Counted from the first letter of the stretch, positions 33,503 through 45,896 are shown. The stretch is DNA of 64,000 bases from Dermatemys mawii (GCA_007922305.1 ML677374.1:9114094-9178093), one strand, 5' to 3'. A program made the numbers and translations. The notes: generated from the sequence alone by a model not told the origin.

Positions 33503-33650
33503 CATTTATTATTATTATATTGTGGTAGTGTTTTGGGAGCTGCAGTTAATAATAAATTTCTCATTGTTCTAGGCACTGTACAAACCCATAAGTAAAATGA
33601 TGGTCCCAGCCCCAAAGATCTTACAGTCTCAGCATAGATTCACTATGTTA
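33503..33650 (-). mobile_element. MIR-like SINE 3' half
   Basis: TTATTATTATTATATTGTGG, TTGTTCTAGGCACTGTACAA and CCAGCCCCAAAGATCTTACA are the inverted tail and its AT-rich end. Confidence 0.7.
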
Positions 33651-35060
33651 TTGACCGGAACTTTCACAGGGCCTGAATCTTGTCTGAGATGTAGAAAAAT
33701 CTCTGTTTTGAAAAGTGCCCTGGGACCTTTGCAGAGTGCAGTGGAAAGAGTGAACGATTTGCATGAGTAACAGCTGTAGTGTGGGCTCCTGCTACAAAAA
33801 AATCATTAATAAAAGATCCCAGCATTCCTCTCCAGGTAGTTCTTATGCCATCGTGCACAAGATATATTTCTGGAGAGAGGTGATAAGTTTCTGAGATGCA
33901 AGATCAGTTTTTACAGTACAGCCGCTGGCATTAGCAAGAGGAGAATGGTAACAAAAATAACAGATGGAAGGGAGATATAATAAAATGGAAGCACAGGCAA
34001 ATTATAAACCCATTCTAACTGTTCATGCAGATAAAACAAGAAAACAAAAATACATCTGAAATCACAAGGACCAGGTGCATATAGGGAAAGAGTGTTTGAT
34101 TTTATGCTCACAGTGGAGCCACTGAAATGAACTGAAGAGTGAACAACTTGTGGTCCAGATGAAACTTCTGCCATGGCTCTTCATAATTTGTTGGTGAGTA
34201 TCATTTCCTGCACACACACACTGTGATCATCCCTGCCCCCTCACGCACACACTGTGAGAAAGGGAATGTGAACATTTTCCTTGTGCCAACATTGCAATAA
34301 ATAACTATGCTAAAATATGATCTAAATAATTTAAGAATGGAGTAAAACAAAAACAACAACAAAACCCAAAGCCTAGAGCGTAGCTAAGGATAGGAGTGAA
34401 AAAGCAACACAAAACTGAGCAGACTCCTCAGAAGCTTTCCTGGAACTGTGACAGAATAGGCAGATATAATCGTTAAGGGCAAAGCTAAAACAGACATGAA
34501 AAGGAAACAATAATGCAGCAGAAGCAGAATCCTCTTAATTGGCACAGACTCCTAGAGGAAACAGAAAACTACCAATTGAAGCCATCACCCTCTTTTCTTA
34601 GACGCTTGTACAAATACATTGTGCCGGGAGATAGTCACCTTAATTTGATGAACTGCTTTAAAAATAAGCACAGTACAAAGTACTAAGAGTTTTAGAAAAA
34701 GTAGTTGAAGGTCAGATTGACTTAACAGCTGTTAACGGAGCAGGGAACCACAGTGAAGAATGGCCTACACGGCAGGCCACTTTATGCTGGTAACCAATCA
34801 ATTCAGTCCTCTAAAATGTGACAATAGGGCAAATTCAGCACCTAGTTACAGCTCAAATACCAGTGGAAGTTGAACCCCCTTATGCCTGGGCTTAGTTTAG
34901 CCCAGTAACTGCAGAGAGCACCAGACATGTCATCTAACCAATTGAGGCTTGCCATTTAACTGCATCTATTGTCATTACCCAGCTGAGCTAGTGGATGCAC
35001 AATGATCCATGTACTACATGAAACCTTGATGTGATTACCGTAGTTCTGAGGCACAGTGTT
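33651..35060. other. No firm gene: includes a candidate signal-peptide exon
   Basis: At 34159-34193 on the plus strand an ATG opens MKLLPWLFIIC and is followed directly by a strong donor, TTGGTGAGTATC. I could not find a matching second exon, so it is not called as a gene. A short CA-rich patch lies at 34211-34254. Confidence 0.35.
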
Positions 35061-35391
35061 AATCACAGAATCACAGAATATCAGCGCTGGAAGGGACCTC
35101 AGGTGGTCATCTAGTCCAACCCCCTGCTCAAAACAGGACCAATCCCCAACTAAATCATCCCAGCCAAGGCTCTGTCAAGCCTGACCTTAAAAATCTCTAA
35201 GGACAGAGATTCCACCACCTCCCCAGTAACCCATTCCAGAGCTTCATCACCCTCCTAGTGAAAAAGTTTTTCCTAATATCCAACATAAAACTCCTCTCCA
35301 ACTTGAGGCCATTATTCCTTGTTCTCTCATCTGCTACCACTGAGAATAATCTAGATCCATCCTCTTTGGAACCCTCTTTCAGGTAGTTGAA
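35061..35391 (-). mobile_element. CR1 LINE 3' end, well preserved
   Basis: On the plus strand, AATCACAGAATCACAGAATA, GGAAGGGACCTCAGGTGGTC, ATCTAGTCCAACCCCCTGCT, GTGAAAAAGTTTTTCCTAAT and CTACCACTGAGAATAATCTA match the inverted 3' region of a younger CR1 subfamily than the copies at 3503 and 9820. It includes the duplicated AATCACAGA terminus. Confidence 0.92.
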
Positions 35392-37800
35392 TGAGAATAA
35401 TTGAATAGCTGAATGAGCTAATGAGACTGCAATACTATTTGTTATAGGAGTGCCCTGCCAATGAGAGATGTCTGTATAGATGGGAATGGTTAATAGATAA
35501 TCTGCCAGTAGATGGCACTCAGGAATATGTTGCAGGTTTTGTAGGACTAGTACATGTTGTTGCTGTGCACTGCAAATGGGTTCCCCTGTGCACTACTTTA
35601 CATGAAGCCCTTAACACGATTTGTGCACGTTTTAGGAGATGAAGTGGCCCTAATTGCTCTGTCCCCTCAAGATTTGGTCTTAATAAATGGCACGCCAGAC
35701 TCTTCAGGATGTTTAATAAAAAAAAAACCAAACAGCTTTTAGTGACAGTCCTTTGCAAAGAGCATTCTGACAACAGAGAAGACAGGACTGGATGAAGGAT
35801 TCCAATTCCACAGTGGCCAAGGCAATGTGCGATAAATATCTTAAAAGTGAACTGATGTGTAGAAGGAAAAAAGGAAGTAAGTAGCACACAATTTGGCAGC
35901 TTGATTTATTTTTAGGCGCTATCGGCAAACCCTTGAGCTGTATAATTGAGTCTCTTTGTTCTCAAAGATTGGCATTATTACTCTGGATTTCATAATTCTC
36001 CCCAACACAGGTCTCACTTCAGTGCAGCATTTGGAATATTGCAATGAAACATTTGGATCATTACAATGGAGCTGGGTGTTATAGCTAACGATTACGTTTT
36101 ACTTAGTAATGGGTGCAATTAGAACCTACAGCTTCAGGGTGGAAACCAGAAAAATATGGCTATTGGCGGGGGGGAGGGAGATATAGACTAGAAACTGATT
36201 TTGCATGTCAGGGTTGGGGAAGAACAACACAAAATGGTTCATGGCTAGTTCATCAAGATGAAACCCAGTGCGTAACAGATGGGTCTTTCTATCCTATCTC
36301 CATCCCATCTCCTGTAGTATCAATAGTTGGTATCTGAGGAGAGATTCAACCTATCTTTAGGGGGGAAAACAAATATGATTGGAATATAACAGCTGTGATC
36401 AACAGACCTCCTTCAAATGCTTCTGTCTCTCAACCTGGTTCAGATAGCATGGAAGATAATCCTAGCCCCAGCAAGTCAGAATAAGTACCAGTATCATAAT
36501 AATGTACGTAATGCTCTGTAGTGACTGGACCACATGACACCTGAATCTGCTACAGCTTCCAAGTTAACAGACTGGTCTTTTAGCTCAAACTGTAGCAGTT
36601 CACACATTTAGAGTTGTGGGGAGGGAAATGGAGAAGGCAAATAAGTTGTAGTTTTAAAACGAGTTAGCAGGTCCAAGGTAAACCCTAGGCTTCCCCCCAA
36701 CCTTGGTTGGTTTTGGATGAAATAGTTATTTTTTTGCTCAAAATTCATTATTTTCCATAGGAAACTCCTCCCCGCTCCCCTGCATTTTCCAACCAATTCT
36801 AATGGCAACACTTATGGCCAGATTTTCAAAGAGCTCATCAGGCTGTGAAAATCTGATCCCTTCTTTAGGTGTCTAAACAGGAGCAGTGCTAGTCTCAAAA
36901 GCTGATCCTGATAGCTGGGGCTGAGCCTTTTTGAAAATTCCATCCCCAGTGTAGCCCTTCAGCTGTGTGTGAAATCATGATTACATGCGGAAATATACCC
37001 CACTATTGCACTTCTTTCCCTCTCCCCCTGAAGACAAACTCTGAAGAAATTCTTCTCTCTTTGCTTTTTTTATTTTTGGGCACTGAAAGCTTCATTTGAA
37101 TTCAGAGAAGCACCTTGCAACAAAAGCCTATGTCATGCCATTGTGAAAGCACTGTGCTACAGCAAGGTCTGACCTGCGTAGGTGGATTTACATCACAGCA
37201 TTCTCTGTTCAGCGGAGAACGAACATAGCACAGTCTCCTCCCAAAGCAACAGGCTCTTGCTGATTTCCAAATTAGAGCAATAACTATTCAACAGCACGGT
37301 TTAGGTCACAAATCAATTGCTGCACATAGTGCTTTAAGTGCTGCTTAAATCTGCTTATTGCACTATGCCTAGTGAAGTCCTCACCTAGACTGGGCAGTTA
37401 CAGGAGATTACACTTAACTCCTGCATCAAAGAGTGAAGGGAAGACACGGTTTTGGAGAGTAACTAGAACAACTTTCAATCCCCTTTGGTTTAGTGCTTTA
37501 AGGAAGCCTTCCAGTTCAGTGACACAGCTGAAAGTTTAACAAACCATGGTCCAAGTTCTGAAATCAACAGGAGTTCTACCCTTGCAACCAAAAGCAAAAT
37601 TTGGCTCCATGATACTGAATGCCCACTCCATCAGGCCATCAAGAGGGACTGACCCTAGGATCTCTGTATCTGAAATGATGAGCCCCTAATGTGTGGATTA
37701 AAGGACTAATTTTAGAGGCAGTAGTAGACTCATTAATCTCTACTTTCTTCAGTCACTAGAGGGAGACATTGACCCACACTCATAGCATGGATTACAATAC
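35392..37800. other. No gene seen
   Basis: Fragments of TTTTCAAAG hairpin repeats occur at 36810-36950. The 122-codon minus frame at 35519-35887 has no domain. Confidence 0.4.
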
Positions 37801-38482
37801 CAGAGTGGCAGGCAAACTTTTTGGCCTCAGGGCCGCACGGGGTTTCCAAAATTGTATGGAGGGCGGGTTAGGGGAGCCTGTGCTTCCCCAAACAGCCAGG
37901 TGTGGCACAGCCTGTGCTGCCATCCAACCCCCCCATTTCTTGCCCTGACGGCCCCCGCCCCGGGACTCCTGACCCATCCAAACCCTCCCTCTCCTTCCTG
38001 ATGGCCCCTTGGGACTCCTTCCCCATCCAACCCCCCTGCTCTCTTTCCCCAGCCACCCTCAGGACTCCTCACCCTCCCATCCAAACCTCCCTTCTCCTGT
38101 CCCATGACCACCCCCGGAACTCTCTGCCCCTGACTGCTCCCTATCGTCCCATCAAACCCCTCCTGTCATTCCTGGCTGCCCCCCTAGGACCTCTTCCCCC
38201 ATTCAACCCCCCTGTTCCCTGCCCTCTTATAGCCCCGACACCTATCCACACCCCTGACCTCCCTCAAACTCTCCTGACCTCTATCCAACCCCCATGCCCC
38301 CTGACTGTGCTGCCTGGAGCACCAGTGGCTGGTGGCATGGCTGCACTGCCCAGCTGCAGCCAGCCATGCACCACGCAGCACAGAGCACTGGGTCAGGCCA
38401 CGCCTCTCTGAGCTGAGGCTGTGGGGGCGGGGGAACAGCTGAGGGGGGCTAGCATCTCTAGCCAAGAGCTCAGGGGCCTCTG
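37801..38482. mobile_element. hAT-like element containing a C-rich minisatellite
   Basis: It begins CAGAGTGGCAGGCAAACTTT at 37801 and ends CAGGGGCCTCTG at 38482. CAATAC occurs at both junctions (37795-37800 and 38483-38488), suggesting a target duplication shifted by small changes. Between GGCCGCACGGGGTTTCC and the CAGCTGCAGCC segment lies an array of about eight C-rich units. The proline-rich 169-codon frame is created by that array and is not a gene. Confidence 0.7.
37920..38310. repeat. Degenerate minisatellite of about 50-bp units
   Basis: The unit start CCATCCAACCCCC recurs at intervals near 37921, 37973, 38022, 38074, 38148, 38200, 38241 and 38281 with drift. Each is followed by a pyrimidine-rich tract, usually with GGACTCCT. 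Confidence 0.75.
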
Positions 38483-38487
38483 CAATA

Positions 38488-38620
38488 CCACATTCTTATT
38501 TGTATGAGTGTAGCATCTAGGAGCCCCAGGCATGGACTAGAACCCAGCATACTAGGCGCTGTAAACACAAAACAAAAAGACAGTACCTGCCCCAAGGAGC
38601 TTACAACCTAAGCCATCCTT
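38488..38620 (-). mobile_element. MIR-like SINE 3' half
   Basis: TTATTTGTATGAGTGTAGCA, TAGGAGCCCCAGGCATGGAC, TACTAGGCGCTGTAAACACA and CCCCAAGGAGCTTACAACCT are the inverted tail. The hAT element to the left ends directly beside it. Confidence 0.8.
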
Positions 38621-40925
38621 CAGTTCTTTTACTGGGTCTCTGAAGTCACTGAGAGTTTGTTCTTGCTGTTTCAATGGGCATAAGAGGAAACTCTGACTCG
38701 CCAAGCCCCATGGATTAATCACACCCTCTTTTGGAAACTCTATGCCAGGTTGTCCCATGCAAAGGAATGAAAAGCTGTAAAGGGCCCCACTTGGCAGAAA
38801 AAGGTGGATGTCCTATGCCAGAATAATGTCATTGTCATGCTGCCCCTCCATTTAACATGGAGAGGGAAGTGCTGTGTACCAGCTGTGCTCAAGCCGTATG
38901 CCTCGCTAAGAAAACAGGCACAAGCACCAACAAAGATGGCATGGCCAGCCATCAGATGGTAATAACTTTCCACCTGATCCTTCTCATGGTAGAGGCCATC
39001 AGAAGGGACATTAGGACAGCATAGTTTAAAGACCAAGGGATTTCCTTGCAGGCCACAGTGGACGCATTGGCAAATGAACATAGGCCGAAGAACCCTGCGC
39101 CAGGGAAAGACAGACAGCATGCAGGTCTGTACCTTGGTCTTGCTGCCCCAGAAGAGGTGTAGTGGCCCATCATTTGAAACTGCTCTCCTTTGGAGTGTCA
39201 TGAAGTGGGGGGGCAGGATCCCTGTAGGGAAAGGTATCTGTGTGCATACTTTTTTCCTGACCACTTACACTCAGTCCTGTAGGGGGTTAAGTGCCCTGAA
39301 AGTACCACTGACTTCTCTGGGAGTCTAGGGCAGTGGGCGTCTTGCCAGGCTATGTGAAGCACCTCACTACAATCAATGCCTTTGGGACAACTGACTTGCC
39401 CTTGTTTTTGTCTAGGACCTACTTCTCTCCCACTCCCTCCCTGTCAGCCATAAAGATACAGTCCCTACAAACTGCAGCCAACAAAAGGGAAAAAATGGAC
39501 GTATTTATACTTAAAAATGTATTCAGTTTAGATTTCCATGGCAACCTCCATGAGAAGCCTCTGGAAGAAAGAGAGTGCATAAGTGACAATGCCTAGCAAT
39601 TACTGTACAACTGTATAGCGATGCTGCCGCACAACCTATATAACTGCAATGCAGTGAACCCAGCATCTGTTGCTCTGTCTCTTTGGGAGGCAGCATTGCC
39701 TAGTGTGTAGAGAAGGGGAATGGGAGTAGAGACCCCAACATTTGGCCAGGAAAAGGTGGTTAGATACATGGGCAGGAACAGTTTCAGTGGAGTGAAGCAT
39801 GCTGGAGCTGGAGGCAGACCATGAGGCATTGGCTGTAGATGGCCTGTCAGATGAGTATAGATGTGAAGCAGCTTAAAGCCTTTATGCCACCCCAGATCAT
39901 GCATATTCTCATGTGCAGAGAGTTCACACATTGTTCTCACATCACCGACACCTTCAGGGATCTGCACGACTTCCTGCAACCCTGGTCCCCATCAAAGACA
40001 CCACATGCGAATGGTTCCATGGCCTGGGAAATAGTACATGCAGCCAGAAACCTGAAAGGGTGAATTCCATGTCATGGTTTTGTCCTGCAACTTGTCCGGC
40101 TCTCTGCTTGTGTTCTTTACACTTGGAGAGCCGTGTGCAATTTATCATGCGTGCCCGGGGGTGAACACCTACATGGGGATCTCTTTCCCTCTGATGCTAT
40201 AAGTTCTTAGAGCCATATTTTAGTTCCATCAGATTCTGCATAAAGAGTGAAGTTTCAAGGGTAAAACAGAAGGTTTTGTCAACCCTTAATGGGCCCCATG
40301 GGTAAGAGAAAGTGACATCATTCACTTTCTTCTTACCCCAAACACAGATTCCTTCTCTCACTTCATTTACCCTGTTAGGGAAGGGTGGTTTATACTCACC
40401 TAGCTTACAAAGCCAGGGACCAGCCCATCAGCTAAGGAGTTCTGTGAGATTATGATGTGGTGGGGTAATCATACTGCTGAACTTAGAGGCATGCTCCTGA
40501 GCTGCAGTTTTTGCTACATCTTTGAAATCATATAGCCAAGGCCTTGCAGCTGGGCCTTCCCTATGCCATGAATCTATTCCACCGAGATACGCCAGCTCTG
40601 CAATCCCTGCAGAGTCGTAAGGCTCAGTATCCAGACGCCATCCAAATTATGGCCGTGCCCTGCACTGGTGGTGGACACAAAGAAGCTGCTTCTCCCCACC
40701 TTTAATACTCCTATGCAGGGCAGCCATCATTTGTGGCTTGACATTCGAAAGAGGGATAGAAATTGGCTCCTAGGGTAAGAGGCTAGAGAACAGGAGCCCA
40801 TAGCTCTGCTGACCTGGGACATATGGGTGGGAGGTCAATTATTCAAGTCATTTTTGAAGCAGAAGGAATGGTTTGAATATATACGATAGGTCAGCACTGC
40901 CATATTTTTTGTCAATAGATACTAT
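38621..40925. other. No gene seen; several overlapping long frames
   Basis: Minus frames of 174 (38740-39264) and 128 codons (39593-39979) and plus frames of 84-87 codons lie here without recognisable domains. The 20-mer shared with 28067 is at 38951-38970. A decayed mobile element is possible, but no ends were found. Confidence 0.4.
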
Positions 40926-41002
40926 GGGCCTGATCTTCCACTGGCACAGCTCCACTGGCTTCAATGAAGCTACATCAGTTTATGCCAGCTGAGGATCTGT
41001 CC
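40926..41002. repeat. Palindromic repeat, complete copy
   Basis: Left GGGCCTGATCTTCCACTGGC; right, inverted, GGACAGATCCTCAGCTGGCA. The centre GCTTCAATGAAGC is itself palindromic. Confidence 0.8.
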
Positions 41003-41682
41003 AAGTAATCACGCTCCTTTTCTGGCAAACAAATATTTTTCTACCCCATTTAGAAGGCGTCTATAGCCTTTCGGAAGGCGAGTTATCCTAACAGAGCAGG
41101 CACGTTAATCAAAGTGATCCCTCTTCTGCATGCCATAAGGATGTTATGGGAAAGCAAAAGCTTGGTGCTCCTACCGATCCTCCAGCCAACAAACTATAAT
41201 TTTAAACAATAGGTGCCGCATACAAGTAGAGTCGCAGTTCTTTAGCGCCCCTGCTCTTCACCAGCGTTCTCAGACAAAAGATGCCAGTGGAATTATTTCT
41301 CTCTTCTTTAGGTCCATTTTTTTCCATGTTATGTGGAGTGCATTACCACGGTAACAGCACCACCAGATGGGGTGGCACTTGCCAAAGTAATACCACTGTT
41401 CAAAAAATAATGACTTGCTTCTGTTGTTATTGTTCCCAGGCACAGCAATATGGGCCTAATAAGACGCTCAGTCATCTGAAATCCTACTGCAAATTTAACA
41501 AGCTCTTCCCATGCTTTGGCCAAATGTCTGGTTGAAACCTAATGGCCCCAAACCGTGCTTCTGACAAACAAGTTCCAAGTACTTTCGCTTCAGCACTGAC
41601 TATTTCCTGTCCATACAAAGCCGAGAGATGAGGGAAACCACCTGTACATCATTTGCTTGTCAGAATTCCAAAAACATGGCTT
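41003..41682. other. No gene seen
   Basis: Two opposing frames at 41281-41535 are shadows of one another. No repeat was identified. Confidence 0.4.
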
Positions 41683-41762
41683 CAAATTTTCAAAGCTGCT
41701 TAAGGGATTTGGATGCCCAGTTCCTATTAATTTCTAATGGGCCTGGGTATCTAAATCATTTA
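41683..41762. repeat. Palindromic repeat, AAGGGATTTGGATGCCC type
   Basis: The left TTAAGGGATTTGGATGCCCAG pairs with the right CTGGGTATCTAAATCATTTAG around TTCCTATTAATTTCTAATGG. Confidence 0.7.
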
Positions 41763-42446
41763 GTCAACATAAGAAGTCTCACCCTTGGTGTCCTAAGTGT
41801 GGATAACCCCCCAGATGAAGCTCTGAAGTACAAATAGAGAGACTAAGTGACAAGACTAGAGTGACCTAAAAGGAATAGAGCCCAAATCTTCTGAGTCTCC
41901 ATTTCAGTGGCAGCCCTAGCAAGACCAATGGCAAAGGCAAATAAACAAGGCAGACAGACAAGGATCTGCCTGTACTGTTCAAAGCTAGGCCTGTGCATAC
42001 ACACACAATTACACCATAAGAAAATTCAATGTACACTCTAAACACAGCTAGCTAACAGCTCTTACAGTAGCTTAATTTTCCTAGGAGTGATGTCTTGAAC
42101 ATCCCTAATCCTGACATCATCTTCCACTCAAAATCCCAGTGGCATCTTCTGGGTCTTCTGACTACACGGGCTTTTACTGATGCTCTGTGGCTGTTAAATG
42201 ACTCCTTAGATCCCCAATACACTTTGGAACAGTGATTCCAATGTACGCACATAACACACAGGCTAGAAATACAGATAAATATACTTTAGCAGTAAGATTA
42301 GCAAGCCTACAGCAGTTGAAGAGCCGGGTGTTATCTATGGGCTTACGACACTATAACCCATACTAGCACAATGTCTACTCTCTTACTAGTGGTTGGTCCA
42401 TATAAGAGGTTTATAAATCTGCTACTAGTTCCAATTTAAGGACACA

Positions 42447-42518
42447 GGGCCAGATCCTTAGCTGGTGTAGATCAATATTGTTCCATTGACTTCATTTACG
42501 CTGTTGAAAGATCTGGCC
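42447..42518. repeat. Palindromic repeat, GGGCCAGATCCTTAGC type
   Basis: GGCCAGATCCTTAGCTGGTG is inverse to TACGCTGTTGAAAGATCTGG then CC; the core is TTCCATTGACTTCA. Confidence 0.75.
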
Positions 42519-43909
42519 TTACTCCTTTAGGTGAAGAAGTCAAGGCTCTGACGTTTCTAGTTTTGCAGGTCTTGGGGTCAAAAACCACTATCAGTCCAAG
42601 TGGCGTTGATTAGAATTCCACTTCATTCTCTAATAGACTAAACTTTTAAGATCAGTTTCTGCTCTCATATCAGTTTTATACTGATATAGCTGTTGACTTC
42701 AGTAGTGTTAATCCTGATTTAAACCAGCGTGTGATCAGAACTAGGCCCTTACTACTAAGATTTTTTTAGTATTATCTGCAAAATATTAGTGCTATTTTTT
42801 TTTTTTGGCTCTTGGTGCAATTGAATTAAATTGGAGTATTCAAAGCGACCTCGTTGAATCCACAGACAGAGTTTTACATTTCACTTTGAAAATGTAAGCA
42901 TGAGAAGCCATTGGCCTTTTTTGAATGCCCGGTTATTTTTTGGCTGGGATTCCATGGAAAATACTTTATCAGAAATCCATCGTTTACTTCAATTCTTAAA
43001 ACATTTCAGTGTCTTTTACATTTAAATAGCAACGAGGCTTCTTTGATATTTTTTTTTCCAGTTGGCTTTGTATATTGATGATTAAAGAACATGGTTCAAT
43101 TTTTTTTCTCTCTCATTCTTAGCAATGTCTCATTAGACTAGCTTTTTATTGCTTTTCATATCCATCATGATTTGTGTCAGCAGAACGGTTATGCAGACGG
43201 ACAGCTTATTATTGGCTTTAAGTGAAGAAACAGAACACAAGAGTGGTTGCTAAGAAAAGGAAAAGGTAATTAATGCTGGCTATGGAATATAAATGAAGCT
43301 TGACATTTTCACTTGGTAAATCCAAATTAACTTTGGTATTAATATTAGACCATGCAACAGACAATATTATGCTTCTGCTTGCTTCTCTTTAAAATCCATC
43401 AACAGTGAATTTCTCCTGACGTTGCATGATAGAGCAAGGCCATGAATGTTCTGGCATGAGCTCCTGTCATGACAACACCAAATGGAAAACGCATAAAGGT
43501 GCAATATTTATAACAGGCTATCTATCTTTGCATTCATAAATCCTATATTGGAATGGGCCTTCAGGGTATTTGCACATGTCGGTATCACTCTGTGAAGACA
43601 TGAGAGTTTTGGGAATGCACACAATTGGGTACAACCACCTTTGGAAATTTGGACTTTAGAGTCCAGGGAATCAAGGAAGCAAGGATTCTTGTCCCAGTTT
43701 TGCCATGAGATTTCCATGGAAATGACATCTAATTGCATCAAAGTTCCTAAATCACAGAGCCAGGGACACCAGAGGCAGGTAGGGGTGGGGGTGGGAAGAG
43801 GAATGGGTTGAAATTTTCATTTGAACTGGTCCATTTCTCATTTATATTTTATCTATCTCTGTTTTTTTCCCCTCTGATAAAGAGAAGTGACCGGTGATGA
43901 GTGAACAGC
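42519..43909. other. No gene seen
   Basis: Contains a further diverged hairpin (about 42655-42750, CATATCAGTTTTATACTGATA) and T-rich runs near 42785-42800 and 43050. No exon was identified. Confidence 0.4.
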
Positions 43910-43973
43910 CTAATCCAATGCCCAATGAAGTCAATGGCAAGACTCCCATGGACTTTAAAGCCTGGTGGATCAG
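43910..43973. repeat. Palindromic repeat, CCCAATGAAGTCAATGG type
   Basis: CTAATCCAATGCCCAATGAAG then TCAATGGC is inverse to CCCATGGACTTTAAAGCCTG then GTGGATCAG. Confidence 0.75.
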
Positions 43974-44773
43974 ATACTTCACAAGGAGCATTTGTCCGGA
44001 GCAATTCACAGAATGATTCTCAGTCACAGCACAAATGTACACGTCCTGCAGCTTTCATTGAAAAACCCTCCAGGCTTTACAACTTGCCAGCCACATACTG
44101 TCCTCAATCCCTGTAATCAACTTCTGCTCAGATCAGTAGGAGTTATATAGATGTCATTCAAACATAGCATGTGTCCCAGGAGCTATTTTTCGTTGTTATT
44201 CAAATGTATAACAGTCAGAGCTATTGAATCTATTCAAGAAAAAGACATGAATTTGTTAAAATAGCAGCCATCTCATGTTACTTTCCCACAAAGTAAACTC
44301 TCATGGGGGGTGGGGGGAGGGGAGAAAAAGCCAAGCTATCGGAGAAGTCTGATTCACCAGGAAGAAGCTTTAGAAGGTCACTCTGTCTGCACAGTGTCCT
44401 CCAAGCCTGGTGGGTTTTCTTCCACTGATAATGTGGGGAAGGGGATACCTGGCTATCTCTGTCCTTTTAGCAAAGCATGCTGGGAGTGGGAAGAATCAGG
44501 TTCTTCTAATTTAGGCAGCATGAGAAGAGGTAGCACCTAATTAGGGAAACAATGCTAGGAGAGGCAGCTCAGTAAGAGAAGGAACTAGAGACTTAAGGAT
44601 TTCAGCCATACAGAGGCTGGAGCTTCTTCTGATTAAAAAAGAAAGAAATGGATTTGCCCTGGCCCATATGGCTGTTAGTTACGAGGCTGTAGAGCAGACT
44701 CATTAATGTCTAAGTGGTCTTGCTGCCACTAGATGGGGCAGAACCCCACACCCAGGAGGCGTATGGGTTACAT
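43974..44773. other. No gene seen
   Basis: A G-rich run (GGGGGGTGGGGGGAGGGGAG) lies at 44305-44324. Short frames only. Confidence 0.4.
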
Positions 44774-45088
44774 CAGGGGTCGGCAACCTTTCAGAAGTGG
44801 TGTGCCGAGCCTTCATTTATTCACTCTCATTTAAGGTTTCGTGTGCCAGTAATACATTTTAATGTTTTTAGATGATCTCTTTCTACAAGTCTGGAATATA
44901 TAACTGAACTATTGTTTATGTAAACTAAATAAAGTTTGTAAAATGTTTATGAAGCTTCATTTAAAATTAAATTAAAATGTAGAGCCCCGCCCCCCAGACA
45001 GGTGGCCAGGACCTGGGCAGTGTGAGTGCCACTGAAAATCAGCTCATATGCCACCTTTGGCACGTGTGCCATAGGTTGCCTATCCCTG
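44774..45088. mobile_element. hAT-like non-autonomous transposon (GGTCGGCAACCT type)
   Basis: The ends are CAGGGGTCGGCAACCTTTCA and, inverted, CAGGGATAGGCAACCTATGG. The flanking 8-mers GGTTACAT (44766-44773) and GGTTATAC (45089-45096) differ at two bases, as expected of an aged hAT target duplication. The interior includes GTGTGCCAGTAATACATTTT, ATGTAAACTAAATAAAGTTT and GCCACCTTTGGCACGTGTGC. No transposase. Confidence 0.9.
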
Positions 45089-45548
45089 GGTTATACTGCC
45101 TCTCAATTTAAATTTTATACAATAGAAAATCCTGAAAGAGGCATGGCTATCAGTAGGGAATTCAAAAAGTGCTGCGTATTTTCAATACACGTTGCCCCTC
45201 CCCGCTTCCTTCAATTTTCTCTTCACAATGGGATATGTCTATGAAGTAAATAAACTTAGTTACTGGACACAAAGTGGTGGAGGAAGGAAGACCTATGAGG
45301 AAAGACAAAGGGCTTATTTACACAGCCCTACAGTTTGGACTATGGGGATATGAACTGCAGAACACACTTAACCACTACACTGTAAGTCCCTTGTGTGGAG
45401 GCTGCTGTCCTGCTCTAAAAGATACTTATTTCAAGTTAACCCAGGCCCATTTCAAACAGGATGACTAATGTTATATCGGTCCCTTTTGGTTTAACACCAG
45501 AAGGGTCTATATGAGGCAGTTACAGCACAACGCTTTAGGGTCCTCTGC
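45089..45548. other. No gene seen
   Basis: Unassigned; frames of up to 72 codons without motif. Confidence 0.4.
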
Positions 45549-45896
45549 AAATCATAGAACCGCAGGGTTAGAAGGGACTTCAAGGGGCATCTAGGCTGAT
45601 CCCTGGCCAAGAGGCTGGATTTTTCATGTCTAAACCATTCAAGACAGATGGCGATTCAGCCTCCTTTTGTAAACCTCCAGTGAAGGAGCTCTTCCACCCT
45701 TCCTAGGTCTCTGTTCCATTGTCCTACTGTTCTTACAGCTAGAACGTTTTTTCCTGAGATTTAATCTCTGCTGTAGTTTGAGCCCAATGCCTCTCGTCCT
45801 GCTCTCTGTGGCAAAAAGAGAACAACTTTTCTCCGTCTTTTTCATGACAGCCTTTTAAGTATTTGAAGAGCAAATACTCACAACCTTGCTCTTCCA
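45549..45896 (-). mobile_element. CR1 LINE 3' end
   Basis: Plus-strand AAATCATAGAACCGCAGGGT, TAGAAGGGACTTCAAGGGGC, TAAACCTCCAGTGAAGGAGC and GTCTCTGTTCCATTGTCCTA then CTGTTCTTACAGCTAG are the inverted 3' region of another CR1 subfamily. 5'-truncated. Confidence 0.85.

Noticed and set aside
37827..38465. Proline-rich and glycine-rich frames on both strands
   Set aside because: They are produced by a C-rich tandem array inside a hAT-like element.
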